Of a stretch of 64,000 nucleotides of DNA, positions 47,701 through 55,355 are shown one piece after another. The notes under the pieces are model-generated. The model ran no database searches and was not told the DNA's origin. It saw nothing but the letters and a program-made list of their open reading frames with translations. The translations under genes and the position numbers were made by a program. Origin of the DNA: Sialis fuliginosa (taxonomy: Eukaryota > Arthropoda > Insecta > Megaloptera > Sialidae); contig OY540811.1 in the NCBI GenBank assembly GCA_961205875.1, positions 20,701,248 to 20,765,247 of the forward strand. Direction: 5' to 3'. How positions within the stretch are numbered: position 1 is the first letter of the stretch; the number at the start of each line of letters is the position of its first letter.

Positions 47701-50700
47701 TTTGCCCATTTAACCAATCTTCTAACTGGTGAATATATATTTTTATACAATGGTAATTAAATTTAACTATTAAATAATACAAGTAATATAAAATTATTGA
47801 TATAATTGGCATAACAACGGACCCCAAAACGTTTATATTCAACCCTGAATCTATGTTCGCCTAATGTATGCTTATGCAATTGTTAATATGCCCAAATTAT
47901 TTTAAAATCTTTTTCAATATACTTACATTAGTTGTTCATATTTCCATTTGTGACAATTGGTTGAAAAATTAAATACGAAAAATCGTAATTATTAATTATG
48001 AATAAACATTTTTTCAGTTTACAAGATAGAGTAGCTGCTTCCTGATCCCCTCCCCTAGTTCCAGTGTTACTGATTTATAATTTTAAATCATTCAATTTAT
48101 CTCCTAATTTAACATATTCAGGGAAATTAAGCCACTCAAAACGCATAAAATGACGTATCATTTATATTTAAAAAATCAGTGGCTGTGGTTCTGGAGAAGA
48201 CAGAAAGAGTAATTACTCCTCGTTAATAAGAAAATAAAAAAATGTTCATTCATAATTAATAATTACGAACAAAATTAATAGAAAATGTGCATCAATCAAT
48301 CTGATTTTTTGTGGATCGTGAGTAATATAACTGAACATAACTTACAATTAGACATAATTACAGTTTTCTCAGTTATAACCGAAAGTCGCAGAAATTTTTG
48401 AAAATTCGAGAAAATTACAATTTTATTAATGAGATTTAAAAGCCTCTATCTACAGCGAAAATAATTTAAACTCAAAATGAAGCTAGATCATTTGAAACTA
48501 GATTTATTAGGTCTTAAAACGACATCAAGCTCATTATAATTGCTATATTAGTTAACACGTGCTATAGCGAGTTGAAAGAACGTTGAAAATCGACGATATC
48601 TTCATACCTTACGAGAGTAAAACCCCCAACCTATGATCATTAAAATTTTTCTAATTACAGTATCTGCCTTGTAATACGTGTAATAACAACTAACTTAACT
48701 TTCATCAAAATTAAAAATAATGCAACTTCCAATTTTTTTTATAAATTTGATTATAAATGGAATGAACCAAAATTAGTCTATTTTTCTTAGTTTAACTCAC
48801 GATTTTCAAAAGCTGAAAGAATGGTCTTTATTTTTTATATGAGGTAAAAAATTATATTGGGTACGGTAAAAACGTTATATAACAAATAAGTTCGTAAGAA
48901 AAGTAACATTTTCAGATTTTCCAAAATTGTGGGGAATTCTTAAGATTTAAAAAAAAATCAATACCCAGGAAAAAAATTTGAGACAAGATCATATTTGTTT
49001 ACTGGTTTTTAATTTGTGAAGACCTGCAAAGATCTACAACGATCTACAAAGATCACTGAAGATCGTTGTAATGAATTTTCAACGTTTGAATCTATATCAC
49101 TATATACAACGATCTTTAGAGATCTTTGTAGGTTGCTGTAGATCTTTGCAGGTCTTCACAGATCAAAAACCAGTGAAAAAATATGATTTTGTCTTTTGTG
49201 ACAATACAGATCTATCCCAGATCTGATTTGATCACTTCAGATCTAATTTTTTTCCCGGGTAATGACAAAAAATAATCGTCTCAATAAGAACTTAAAACAT
49301 AAAAAACTTGAAATCGGATGACAGCCAATTTATAAACACCGGTGGGATGCATTTTTAATAGCTGATATGATGTTCTACAAGGATTTTAAAGTGGCTCCCT
49401 ATCTGAAAATATTTCTTTTGACCTTATCTATGACCACAGAAAGTGTCATACCCCAATCAAAAAGTGCAGCGATTTTTTACGGACCAGACGTACTATAGGT
49501 ATTGTTTTTCAAATAATATATCCCTGGCTCATTATACTTTCAAATTTTATGTTTTCTCGAAAAAGTTGGTCTCTGGTCTACAGAAACTATTTTTTCAATA
49601 AACGCATATAGGTACACATAATATTTAAATAATAAATAAAATAAAAACTTTGAAAAACATCAGAAGTAGGTATCAAAATACATTAACTATAAGTGGGGTG
49701 CATAAAAATCGATTTTATTTTAATTTAATTAATTCTACCATTTTTTTCTTTATTTTAAATAAAGTAGATAGGTACTTAGATATTTTCATTGATATAAAAA
49801 TGAAAGTAAATATTTTTTCTTATAATTTTTAACAAAGTTTAAATTTTCTCTTTTTAGCCATTGAAAAATATATAATATATAAAAGCATATACAAAGACAG
49901 ATAAGTCTATTTAAATCGTTTAAACTTCTGAAGGGTTTAATTAAAAATTAAACATGTATTTTCATAAAGTATATAAGGATTTGTAAACTGATCTATTTAT
50001 CTCGAATCGAGTCAATATATCTACTTTAATCTGAATAGTTTTCACCAGCAGTTAGTTGAAGAGAAAGGATTACGACCATGATAAATTTAAAGGATTAATC
50101 TGGCTTGTGCAATCTGTAGGAAATGATTGAAATTTCATCGATTGGAATATTCTCATAACGTTAAGAATTCCGTGGAATAATTAGATATTGAAAACGGATC
50201 AAATAAATAACGAATTATTAAATATTTATTCATATCTGAATTTCAGAAAACAATAAAGAAAATAGATTTTTATAAGCAAATATATAAAGAAAACATTGAG
50301 TGATATTTGAAAGGGTAATATCATTGTCTTTATTTCGATACATATAGAATCATTGTGACATAAGAAGCTTTCAGAAACAATTCGATGTATATTATACGTA
50401 TCTAAAATATTATGACACTCCGCACTTCGACTCCAGTCACATATAACATAATATATCTCTATATAGCTATTTCTAAAGTAGGTTTCTTTGAAACGAAATC
50501 TCAACAGTAAAACTAAAACGTGTCTTAAATCTAGAATCTTCAATTCAACCATCAATCATTGCGGAAGTCTTAAATCTCCCGAATTGTATGTACGAGTACA
50601 CCCTGTATTCACATACATACACATTACACATACATAGTACATTATATATAATAACAACTCCATACAAAAATACATATACATTATACATACTTGCATTGAA

Positions 50701-50771
50701 ACGTTCTCGTATTTATCCAGCACCCGATTAAGGCAGGAATATGCTGGGTCTTCAACTATGACAATATTATG
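29702..50771 (-). CDS. Mcc: Mcc (mutated in colorectal cancers) orthologue, eleven recovered exons
   Basis: Coiled-coil scaffold of the MCC family. In vertebrates MCC works at the cytoplasmic face and cell cortex, binds PDZ proteins through its C-terminus and affects Wnt/beta-catenin signalling and cell movement; the insect role is inferred. Joining 50691-50771, 34898-35039, 34606-34727, 33832-34535, 33457-33599, 33046-33172, 32386-32587, 32122-32316, 30999-31192, 30838-30940 and 29702-29782 gives 697 residues plus a stop, every junction GT/AG and in phase. Family blocks seen in order: YEEQLTELHSVIAEL (about 40-55), AERVRLRKSLSERPNLGSE (about 257), CGKYESNAVALR (about 354), KLDLETAVLMQ (about 497), HLEKEK (about 518), LKKLEQQMLAMVERH (about 655), RQRIAMLE (about 676) and terminal ETSL. 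Human MCC short form is 829 residues, so 5' exons may be missing. Identification is very sure; the true start is not known. Confidence 0.93.
30397..30736. mobile_element. MITE in Mcc intron, about 65-bp inverted ends
   Basis: The left arm ATGTCCGGTATTATAAAGGA then GTTAGCAAATTTGCTAGCTA is mirrored by the right arm TAGCTAGCAAATTTTGCTAG then TCCTTTATAATACCGGACAT. The arms hold nested GCTAGCTAGC palindromes. The short frames inside are by-products. It is in the intron between the last two Mcc exons. Confidence 0.75.
30838..30940 (-). CDS. Mcc: Mcc exon, KKLEQQMLAMVERH block
   Basis: Exon of 103 nt, acceptor TATTTTCAG, donor GTCCAG|GTATGA, phase 2 in and 0 out, about residues 638-671. HKKYQARLKKLEQQMLAMVE then RHSVQ is almost the human KKHQNKLKKLESQMMAMVERHETQ. 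Confidence 0.95.
30999..31192 (-). CDS. Mcc: Mcc exon, RLQELVSTLEQ segment
   Basis: Exon of 194 nt, acceptor TTATTAG, donor AATAG|GTAAGT, phase 0 in and 2 out, about residues 573-637. ARESRLKTRLQELVSTLEQ and ELVADLNHAN correspond to human IRREKKLKARVQELVSALERL and EFVNDLKRAN. The intron after it in transcription is only 58 nt; the one before it carries a transposon-like insertion (31242-32094). Confidence 0.94.
31242..32096. mobile_element. DNA-element-like insertion in Mcc intron
   Basis: The left end AAAAGGTTACACCCCCCTGA and the right end AGGGTGGTGTAACCCCTTAA form an imperfect inverted repeat. Apart from this and a GC-richer patch near 31870-31930 (GATGCTACAACCCCCACCAT), the interior is AT-rich and non-coding. 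Superfamily unknown. Confidence 0.55.
32122..32316 (-). CDS. Mcc: Mcc exon, LEKEK coiled coil
   Basis: Exon of 195 nt, acceptor CATTTAG, donor AAAAG|GTATAT, phase 0 at both ends, 65 codons (about residues 508-572). ELMALREDKAELTAKVYHLE followed by KEKIATDLKL aligns with human ELMAMKEEMAELKAQLYLLEKEKKALELKL. It is coiled coil throughout and rich in Gln and Asn at the end. Confidence 0.94.
32386..32587 (-). CDS. Mcc: Mcc exon, LDLETAVLMQ block
   Basis: Exon of 202 nt, acceptor TTTAATAG, donor ATGCAG|GTAATT, phase 2 in and 0 out, about residues 440-507. It contains DEHETRLRAHVSQLK, SLESPHIENPP and RKLDLETAVLMQ, matching human EDEQRLKDYIQQLK, ELESIHIDP and QRLDLENAVLMQ in the same order and spacing. 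Confidence 0.94.
33046..33172 (-). CDS. Mcc: Mcc exon, ENRAAAESVALQLL segment
   Basis: Exon of 127 nt, acceptor ATTTTAG, donor AAAAG|GTAAAT, phase 1 in and 2 out, about residues 398-439. The helix ENRAAAESVALQLLARLE aligns with the human CRKTAENAAKALLMKLD, and a Pro-Trp pair (SPWQ) sits where human MCC has QPWE. Confidence 0.9.
33457..33599 (-). CDS. Mcc: Mcc exon, GKYESNAVALR block
   Basis: Exon of 143 nt, acceptor TTTTCTAG, donor GAAA|GTAAGTG, phase 2 in and 1 out, about residues 350-397. It encodes LLCGKYESNAVALRTALG followed by EAYDVLLALLE, nearly identical to the human VGKYESNATALRLAL...EAYELLLALAE. This is the most conserved part of the family. Confidence 0.95.
33832..34535 (-). CDS. 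Mcc: Mcc large central exon
   Basis: Exon of 704 nt, acceptor TTTTACCAG, donor ATAG|GTATGA, phase 0 in and 2 out, about residues 116-350. It starts with a heptad-like segment (LQKEVDTLRAEILSLKSQLE), has a low-complexity middle, then the family block AERVRLRKSLSERPNLGSE followed by STQIAEHLV, which corresponds to the human AERVKLSKTRSE...RPVLGSEISSIGVSSSVAEHL. It ends in a coiled coil (LDNLRSQNTVLTLTLNDCKA) matching the human LKSQNDLLTITLEECKS. An in-frame ATG opens the exon, but the phase-0 upstream exons show it need not be the start. Confidence 0.93.
34606..34727 (-). CDS. Mcc: Mcc exon, acidic linker
   Basis: Exon of 122 nt, acceptor TTTTTACAG, donor GTG|GTAAGA, phase 1 in and 0 out, about residues 75-115. 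It is rich in Asp, Glu, Ser and Thr (ELEPTDNDRTYADDLSDTE) with no repeat structure. It occupies the low-conservation acidic stretch that follows the first coiled coil in vertebrate MCC. Placement rests on phase continuity with both neighbours. Confidence 0.85.
34898..35039 (-). CDS. Mcc: Mcc exon, ELHSVIAEL coiled-coil block
   Basis: Exon of 142 nt, acceptor TCCAG, donor CAG|GTTATT, phase 0 in and phase 1 out. It encodes about residues 28-74, with QRYEEQLTELHSVIAELTRK, closely matching the human MCC segment RYEERITELHSVIAELNKK. The acidic tail EEDEQS parallels the human REEDEYSE. This is one of the strongest family signatures in the window. Confidence 0.92.
35214..35347. repeat. short foldback with ACAAAACAGCAAC motif
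   Basis: AGACCAAAAAGACAAAACAG faces TGTTTTATCTATTTGGTTTA, and GACAAAACAGCAACACG faces GTTTGTTGCTGTTTTGTC. A related single stretch (AACAACAGCAATACGGTTAG) sits at 50800-50820, just upstream of the 50771 Mcc exon, so the same repeat lies in two places of this long intron region. Confidence 0.6.
35850..36220. repeat. dispersed repeat with GACAGACAGACGGACGG
   Basis: Ends GACAGACAGACAGACGGACG, GTGAAACTATAAGGGTTCCT and TTTTCTACGGAACCTAAAA, a widely dispersed insect repeat tail. Upstream 35850-36000 (GACTATCGTGCCGGTCCCAC) is part of the same or another repeat. It lies in the long Mcc intron. Confidence 0.5.
36652..37208. mobile_element. palindromic foldback element, arms about 260 bp
   Basis: The whole segment is an imperfect palindrome: GGTCCCATTGGTCTATGT with ACATAGACCAATGGAACC at the ends, AGACTCGTAGATCAAACTTG with GATTTGATCTACGAGTCT further in, and AATATTAAAGATATGTTTGT with CGAACATATCTTTAAAAATA near the centre (about 36930). 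No target duplication was recognised. Transcribed, it would form a long hairpin. Confidence 0.75.
37210..39303. other. Mcc long intron, no gene seen
   Basis: AT-rich with a slightly GC-richer patch at 37380-37480 (GACAGTGCGCCACGTGCTCG) that carries a CACGTG E-box. No open frame or repeat partner found. Confidence 0.35.
39304..39500. repeat. Penelope-like palindrome with two hammerhead-type cores
   Basis: A near-perfect palindrome: GTAGCTAACTTTTCGGGCTG at the left end mirrors CAGCCCGAAAAGTTAGCTAC at the right. Each arm read outward from the centre carries CTGAAGA, a short stem (GACTC...GAGTC on the left arm) and GAAAC followed by GTC. CUGANGA and GAAA are the invariant boxes of the hammerhead ribozyme, and such motifs are known in the repeats of Penelope-like retroelements. 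Whether stem III and the cleavage site can form was not checked. Confidence 0.55.
39510..42410. other. Mcc long intron, repeat fragments only
   Basis: No gene. 40095-40190 holds AGGGTTACCATTCGTCAGGA and TGCCTGACATGTCAGGCATT, a repeat-like stretch with internal inverted CTGACATGTCAG. At about 40978 ATGGACGACAGATTAGTAGC resembles the start-codon region of the Harbinger-like element at 42560 and may be another relic. The rest is AT-rich. Confidence 0.35.
42418..43419 (+). mobile_element. Harbinger-like element, carrying a nested hAT
   Basis: Ends AGGTGGCCGTATATGTCCGG and CAGCCACCT are inverted, the inverted similarity extending about 100 bp (GGATCAGGGAACCTGAA and TTCAGGTTCCCTGATCC). The flanks are TTA on the left and TAA on the right. 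The plus strand from 42560 reads MDDDELLAIVFILSQVKKK, like the N-terminal start of PIF/Harbinger transposases and like the relic at 11990-12623. The remainder of the gene is lost. The copy is split by the hAT at 42805-43184. Confidence 0.65.
42805..43184. mobile_element. nested hAT MITE with perfect 8-bp target duplication
   Basis: Ends CAGGGCTTTGAACCG and CGGTTCGAAGACCTG are inverted. The exact 8-bp repeat GCGGAGAC flanks it (42797-42804 and 43185-43192). The interior is dominated by AACCGGAACCGAACC-type simple repeats. It interrupts the Harbinger-like element, so it inserted later. Confidence 0.85.
43425..44510. other. Mcc long intron, no gene seen
   Basis: AT-rich, without supportable exons. 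GC-richer at 44370-44470 (CCAATACCGGCCCGGACAAA), repeat-like. Confidence 0.35.
44518..45336. mobile_element. probable DNA transposon with TCTCACCGCT ends
   Basis: The left end GGTCTCACCGCTCAAACTTA and the right end TAAGGTTAAGCGGTGAGATC are inverted. Sub-terminal AAGTGTTCCTTAGTCTTAAG and CTTAAGGAACACTT also face each other. The interior is AT-rich with no transposase. Superfamily not assigned. Confidence 0.5.
45340..47517. other. Mcc long intron with repeat ends and microsatellites
   Basis: 45385-45440 carries GATCAGCCTACCGGGCATTT and GTATCTGGGCCTGAC, repeat-like. 45912 ACAGTGGCCTCTAAAATGAT resembles a lone Tc1-like terminus. 46464 CAGTGGTGGATCCAG and 47195 ATAGTTACGCCACTG are single hAT-like ends. 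CA-rich microsatellites lie at 46365-46425 and 47206-47235. No convincing exon. Confidence 0.4.
47518..47726. repeat. near-perfect 209-bp palindrome
   Basis: Arms of about 90 bp: GTTAGAAGATCGGTTAAATG and ATGGCGGTCTCAAAAAAAAC on the left mirror CATTTAACCAATCTTCTAAC and GTTTTTTTGAGACCGCCAT on the right, with a loop of about 30 bp. A diverged single copy of the right half, in the same orientation, lies inside the Harbinger-like element at about 42640-42770 (GACATCGCCATTATCAATCC, AAAATACTGATACACTGTCC), so the palindrome is built from a family member. Confidence 0.75.
47730..48960. other. Mcc long intron, no gene seen
   Basis: AT-rich, no gene, no repeat partner recognised. Confidence 0.35.
48964..49259. 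mobile_element. GATC-rich MITE, copy 1
   Basis: Flanked by TA on both sides. Ends CCCAGGAAAAAAATTTGAGA and TCTAATTTTTTTCCCGGG. The interior is an inverted arrangement of GATCTACAACGATCTACAAA-type words (GAAGACCTGCAAAGATCTAC at the left, GTAGATCTTTGCAGGTCTTC at the right). Same family as 55356-55728, shorter and lacking the left sub-terminal TGAAGTGATCAAATC. Confidence 0.75.
49265..50690. other. Mcc long intron, no gene seen
   Basis: AT-rich, no exon or repeat that I can support. Confidence 0.3.
50691..50771 (-). CDS. Mcc: Mcc 5' exon (27 residues)
   Basis: Exon of 81 nt with a TACAG acceptor and a CAA|GTATGT donor, phase 0 at both ends. It encodes residues beginning HNIVIVEDPAYSC and ending KYENVSMQ. 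Reading directly into the next recovered exon (EKLQQQLAAQ) continues a plausible amphipathic helix just before the conserved ELHSVIAEL block, which is why I attach it to Mcc despite the intron of about 15.6 kb. No start codon lies in it, so at least one more upstream exon is required. The human protein has a longer coiled coil at this point that I could not find here. Confidence 0.7.
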
Positions 50772-51789
50772 CTGTATTTAGACAAAAAACAAAACAAAAA
50801 ACAACAGCAATACGGTTAGGCGAGCGGTTCGATGCCAAAAAGACGTTTAGAAGTTGTGACTAATGAAATAAATACAGGCTAAGACATGGTGGAATCGATA
50901 GCTAGTACCAAGATCTACATTTTCATGCAATTTTTTAAAATTTGGTTGTGTAAAGATTTTTTAAATCGCAAAAAATTGATTTTTTGAGTTTTTATAAATT
51001 TCTTATTTTTTATCTTAAACTCGTATTTTTTCCCCTATTGAGTTGAGCTTAAAATTTTTAGTTTAGTTCAAGCATAACCTCGGCGCTCGCGCGACAAAAC
51101 ACATATAATTCTATAAATTAAAACTGAAAAGAGGGATGTTTATACCCCAAAAAATTTTTACGTACAATAAAACTTTCTGAGATATTTGAAAAAAAACCTT
51201 TTTTTGAACCATCAGACCCATTTTTGGGGTAGAAGATCCCTTCCTTTCAATGTATTTTTTTAATGTTCCTACATAAACTTACTAAATTCCCAAAAAAGTT
51301 AATGGATTTTTATTTTTTTATTCCAGTGTTTTTTTTGTATTTAAGCACTGGATTATAAATTATCTTGTTATGATGTTATATTATATATATTTATAGTATT
51401 TTTATATTGATAAATGCACTTTGCAAAATAAAAATCACTTAAATTCAAAAATGTCCTAAAAATATATAACAATTTAATATGTCAATACATCTACACCTAT
51501 CCCCCATTTCCAACAAATAACTGATTTTTCAGTTTTGAAAAAATCACGAAATATCTCTCCAAATTTTAATTTCAATACTTCTATATTATATGATTTCATT
51601 TATAAGAATATTAGCTAAAATACTATTCATCCGAATGTCTCATTAAACAGAGGTGGAAAACTGGATGACTATTTATAAATCGCTGTTATATAAAAAATTC
51701 ATCTCGTTTTTAATTAAAATAATAATAGCATTATTTGGGTCATGTCCACCCCTGCCACACACTATAAAATAGCACCATCATCGTCTTAC

Positions 51790-52049
51790 ATGTTCCAATA
51801 GGACGCATAGAGGTTGCTGCTGGCATCTAGCGTCATCCACCGCAGTCACGTCCTGTACAGGAGGTGGAGTAACGACGTCTGGACCGTCTCCGCACAACAC
51901 TCTCGCCTGCTCGGCATCCCGCGGACAGCAGAGCCACGAGCGCGAACGCGGTATCACGGATCCGTCTATTTCCACACACGGCTCATCGTACGTCCTCTCT
52001 TCGCATGTTGGTACGCATGTAGGACTAATTGTTGTTATCTGGTTCGTCT
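51790..52049 (-). CDS. probable coding exon, Cys-rich, unidentified
   Basis: A GC-rich open stretch of 86 codons in otherwise AT-rich DNA, ending at a strong donor GAACAT|GTAAGA (phase 0). The best upstream acceptor is GGAACAG (phase 1 in), although its pyrimidine tract is poor; ACCAG at about 52039 is an alternative. The product starts TNQITTISPTCVPTCEERTY and has about nine Cys, including WLCCPRD and VLCGDGPD, with a Pro-rich TPPPVQ segment. I do not recognise it. The Cys spacing hints at an extracellular domain, which does not fit cytoplasmic Mcc, yet its exit phase matches the Mcc exon at 50771 and its entry phase matches the exon ending at 54870. Confidence 0.5.
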
Positions 52050-52534
52050 CTGTTCCGACCCCCAAAAGATTGGATGTCAGTTTTCATAATGTTGATTGCA
52101 GTTTGTATAAATATTGGATGTGTTTTTTTTTAGTATTATCAGATATTATTCGTTCAATTACACAGCCTATAAAAAAGTTCTTATATTCTTAACCGGTCTA
52201 TGTTTTTTACGTATTTTTGGGCGCTAAAACGAAAAAATTAGCAGACAAATATAAACTAATTTATATCAATTTTGAGAATCTTCATGGGCCTTGATAATTT
52301 TTTTTTATTAAATTTAATTAATGACGTTTGTAGATAAGATATTCCTCTTCAATTTGCTTTTTTGTATCACTGTAAGACTATTTTTGACCGAATTATGAAG
52401 AAAAGACATAGTCTAATTATATGCATTCAAAGTTAAAAGTATCAAAAATTGTCGGGCACTATAAAAAAGCAAAATCTACAATTAATTAAATTTGGTCAAA
52501 GAACGTATTACGGAGGCTCTAAAAATTGATTTAC

Positions 52535-52640
52535 AATTTTTGACGAAAGTAATGGGGGTCAGGGTACTTTTTAGGGTTCACTATCGTCCGTCCGTGTGTC
52601 CTTTTCAATCACAGCAAAATATCTCGTAAACTATATAAGC
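52535..52640. repeat. dispersed repeat with CGTCCGTCCGTGTGTCC
   Basis: GGGTTCACTATCGTCCGTCC followed by AATATCTCGTAAACTATATAAG is the same interspersed-repeat class as at 35850-36220, in the other orientation. 52100-52535 and 52640-53200 show nothing else. Confidence 0.4.
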
Positions 52641-53205
52641 TAGAAACTTGAAGTTTTTGCTGAACACAAGGGGGGCGGGCGCTAAGAAGCTAAAGCTAGG
52701 CAATATATATATATATATTTTTTTTTTTACCAAGGTATGTATAACTAAACCAATGAAATTAGACCATCTTTCTTATTTTTGGGATTTAAAGCAAATAAAA
52801 AAAATATATATACCAAGGTGTGTGGAGTGTCAACTCAAAAATGCATCTGTAGCTCCAAACAGTCCACGTAATACGTACTTCTGAACTCTTATTGACCGAA
52901 TTTTTTATTGTCTAATTCATTTTCAGCATCCAAAAATACGTAAGAAAAACATAGTTTAGTTAAGAGTAGAAGACCTTTTCTTTTTTTGTGGACATGTTTT
53001 ATTGATAGTTCTATAATGCCTGGTATTATAATGAGTGAAAACATTTCTATAAGGTGTCGAATCGTTATGAATTTGGTTTGAATTTTAAAGCAGTGGTATA
53101 ATTTATTGGTATTTATGTAATTTGTTATCTATTCAAGGATGTTCTAGGGTGTGGACTAATCACCACTGCTTTTAGATCGCTGACTTCTATTTAGCAAGCA
53201 TACGC

Positions 53206-53355
53206 TAAATCAATCATTTAATACAATAAAATATCCACTATATTTGATATCCTGTAGAAAGTGTTTGGTGAGTTTTACACTAAATCAGTCATTTAATACA
53301 GTAAAATATCATTTAAATTTGATACCCTGTAGAAAGTGTTTGGTGAGTTTTGGTC
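53206..53355. repeat. tandem duplication of about 75 bp
   Basis: Two adjacent units run TAAATCA(A/G)TCATTTAATAC, A(A/G)TAAAATATC, TTTGATA(T/C)CCTGTAGAAA and GTGTTTGGTGAGTTTT. Divergence is a few percent, so it is older than the 44-bp duplication at 24490. Confidence 0.8.
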
Positions 53356-53359
53356 TAAA

Positions 53360-54869
53360 TCTTTATTATAATACCAAGCATTAAAGTATAATTTATTCTT
53401 CTTCAAATTTTTGGGTAGAATTTATTCTAATTGTAAGTACTCATATATTTAAGAAAATGTAAATGGTATATACAGATAATAATTAAAGACGGAGGTACTA
53501 ATAAATAAAACACAAACATTTGTAAAACAAGAAGTTATTACTATTTTCAAAATTATTAGGTGCAATAATTTACAAGCAGAATATATTAATACAGCAATTT
53601 GGTATAATTCTGAAATAAATTTTGCCGACTTTAGCATGACTTCAATAAACCGATCTTTTTAATCAGATTGTAAAATGGTTCATTAACTTTCTATATAATA
53701 CGGTTCGATTCCATTTGAATTTGAATTTATAATCGAGTAATTTAAAAACGATTTTAGACAACATTCATATCAGAACAATATGGGATTTATTAGCCTTCGT
53801 TTCTTTATGAATATTAATTTACCCTGCTTGAATGTCAATTGTTTTTAACTAGTTTAATGAACATCTCTTTGAGAGGAATTGATTTTTGTTGTATTTGTTT
53901 TAGTAAAAATTATTGACAACTGTTTATTATTATTATTATTTTTGATTTTATCGTAAATCAATTGAAATTGATAATAAAAATATACAATATTAGGAAAAAA
54001 TAAACTGAATTGTATTAGATCTTTTTTACTGTAATATTAATTGAAATTGAGCTACAAAAGTAATAATTATTAGAGATGCATCATTTAATTTTTTTGCAAT
54101 TGTCATTAAAAATTAAAATTATAATACCATTATCGCAAATATGAACATTTTCCTTTCAAATATCACGTAAGCATATTTTCGTAAAATTTTGTGATTTTGA
54201 ACTCTTCCTCTAAAAGATGTAAGAAGCTTTTATATATCATATTTTTTCATTTAATTAATAATTTTATTTATTGATTTGATAAACAGGTAACAATAAATTT
54301 CAAACAAGTGTAAGAATTTTGAAATTAACTTCTTACGTTGAAAATTAATCAGTTCATCAATAAAATAGAAAAATCTATAGTTTGTTTCATATAAATAAGA
54401 CTTTTTTACTCCTGCACCCCGACTCTTATATTAAAAAAAAAATCGAGACCCCCAACTCTTAAATATACATACGTTATAGTTGAATGACTCCATATATTAA
54501 ATGTTTTTACATTTTTCAGATAGACAATATTATGTACCTATGTATATACCGGTTTACGGTATAAAGTAAATGTGAAATGAAATAATATACTCAATATAAA
54601 AAAAAGGTTGAAAAGGTTACACAAAATCAAGGATTTACTACTCAATAACAGAGTAGTTTTGATGTACATAATAAAATAAAACATCCAACTTCATAAGAAC
54701 ATAAGATATAGGTATACAATACGAGAAGAGAATTTATATTAATAAATCCATCAAAAAATATCCGAAATACCAAAAACGAACAATCCAATATAATATACGT
54801 ATAGAACTCCACACGAATATCAATCGTGTCAATAATACTGCAACCAATTCGCACACACTCAATATTTAC
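53360..54869. other. gene-poor AT-rich stretch
   Basis: No exon, no repeat partner recognised between the tandem duplication and the exon ending at 54870. Confidence 0.35.
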
Positions 54870-55110
54870 CCAATATCTTTTCAGCATCCCACAAATCCGG
54901 CGCGATCGTATTCTGTTCAAGTTTGTTCAGGTTTTGAATCTTCTGATCTGCCTTGAATTCGGCGCATGACTCCGCCGCGTTCCTGAATATGTACGTCGTG
55001 TCATAATGCGACGTTTTGTGCACCAGCAGATTGTCCAGGTTGCACTGTAGCACCGATGCTGCATCTCGACCGCTACTCTCGATTATCGCTGTACCGTTTT
55101 TACCCGCCAC
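54870..55110 (-). CDS. probable coding exon, unidentified soluble protein
   Basis: An open stretch with balanced codon use, ending at donor TTGG|GTAAAT (phase 1). The residues run AGKNGTAIIESSGRDAASVL, then CNLDNLLVHKTSHYDTTYIF, then FKADQKIQNLNKLEQN and APDLWDAEKIL. There is no ATG at its head (the first codon drawn here is GTG), so it is probably internal. A possible acceptor AACAAG lies near 55123, which would add about four codons. Helix-rich and charged, no signal peptide or membrane span. Not recognised. It could be a far 5' exon of Mcc or an independent minus-strand gene. Confidence 0.5.
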
Positions 55111-55355
55111 GGTTGCACTTCCTTGTTTGTTACATCACAAACATTAAATTTTCAAATGTCTTTTTTATGTTTCATTTGACGCGTTGTGGGTATTAACTTA
55201 ATGCCCCTTTTATATAAATGTGATTTGTTATTCGATAAGGAAATTGGTATACGTAGATAAATTAAATTATATATACCGTTCTCGATTTTTAAATATTTTC
55301 TGTATATTCTTATACTAATAATACAATAAAATCATTGGCCATAAGAAACTAACTA

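Noticed and set aside
51814-52089. Plus-strand frame of 91 codons over the Cys-rich exon
   Set aside because: Shadow of the minus-strand frame, which alone ends at a strong splice donor.
53640-53730. GGTTCGATTCC-like word that could be a tRNA B box
   Set aside because: No A box or cloverleaf upstream; judged chance.
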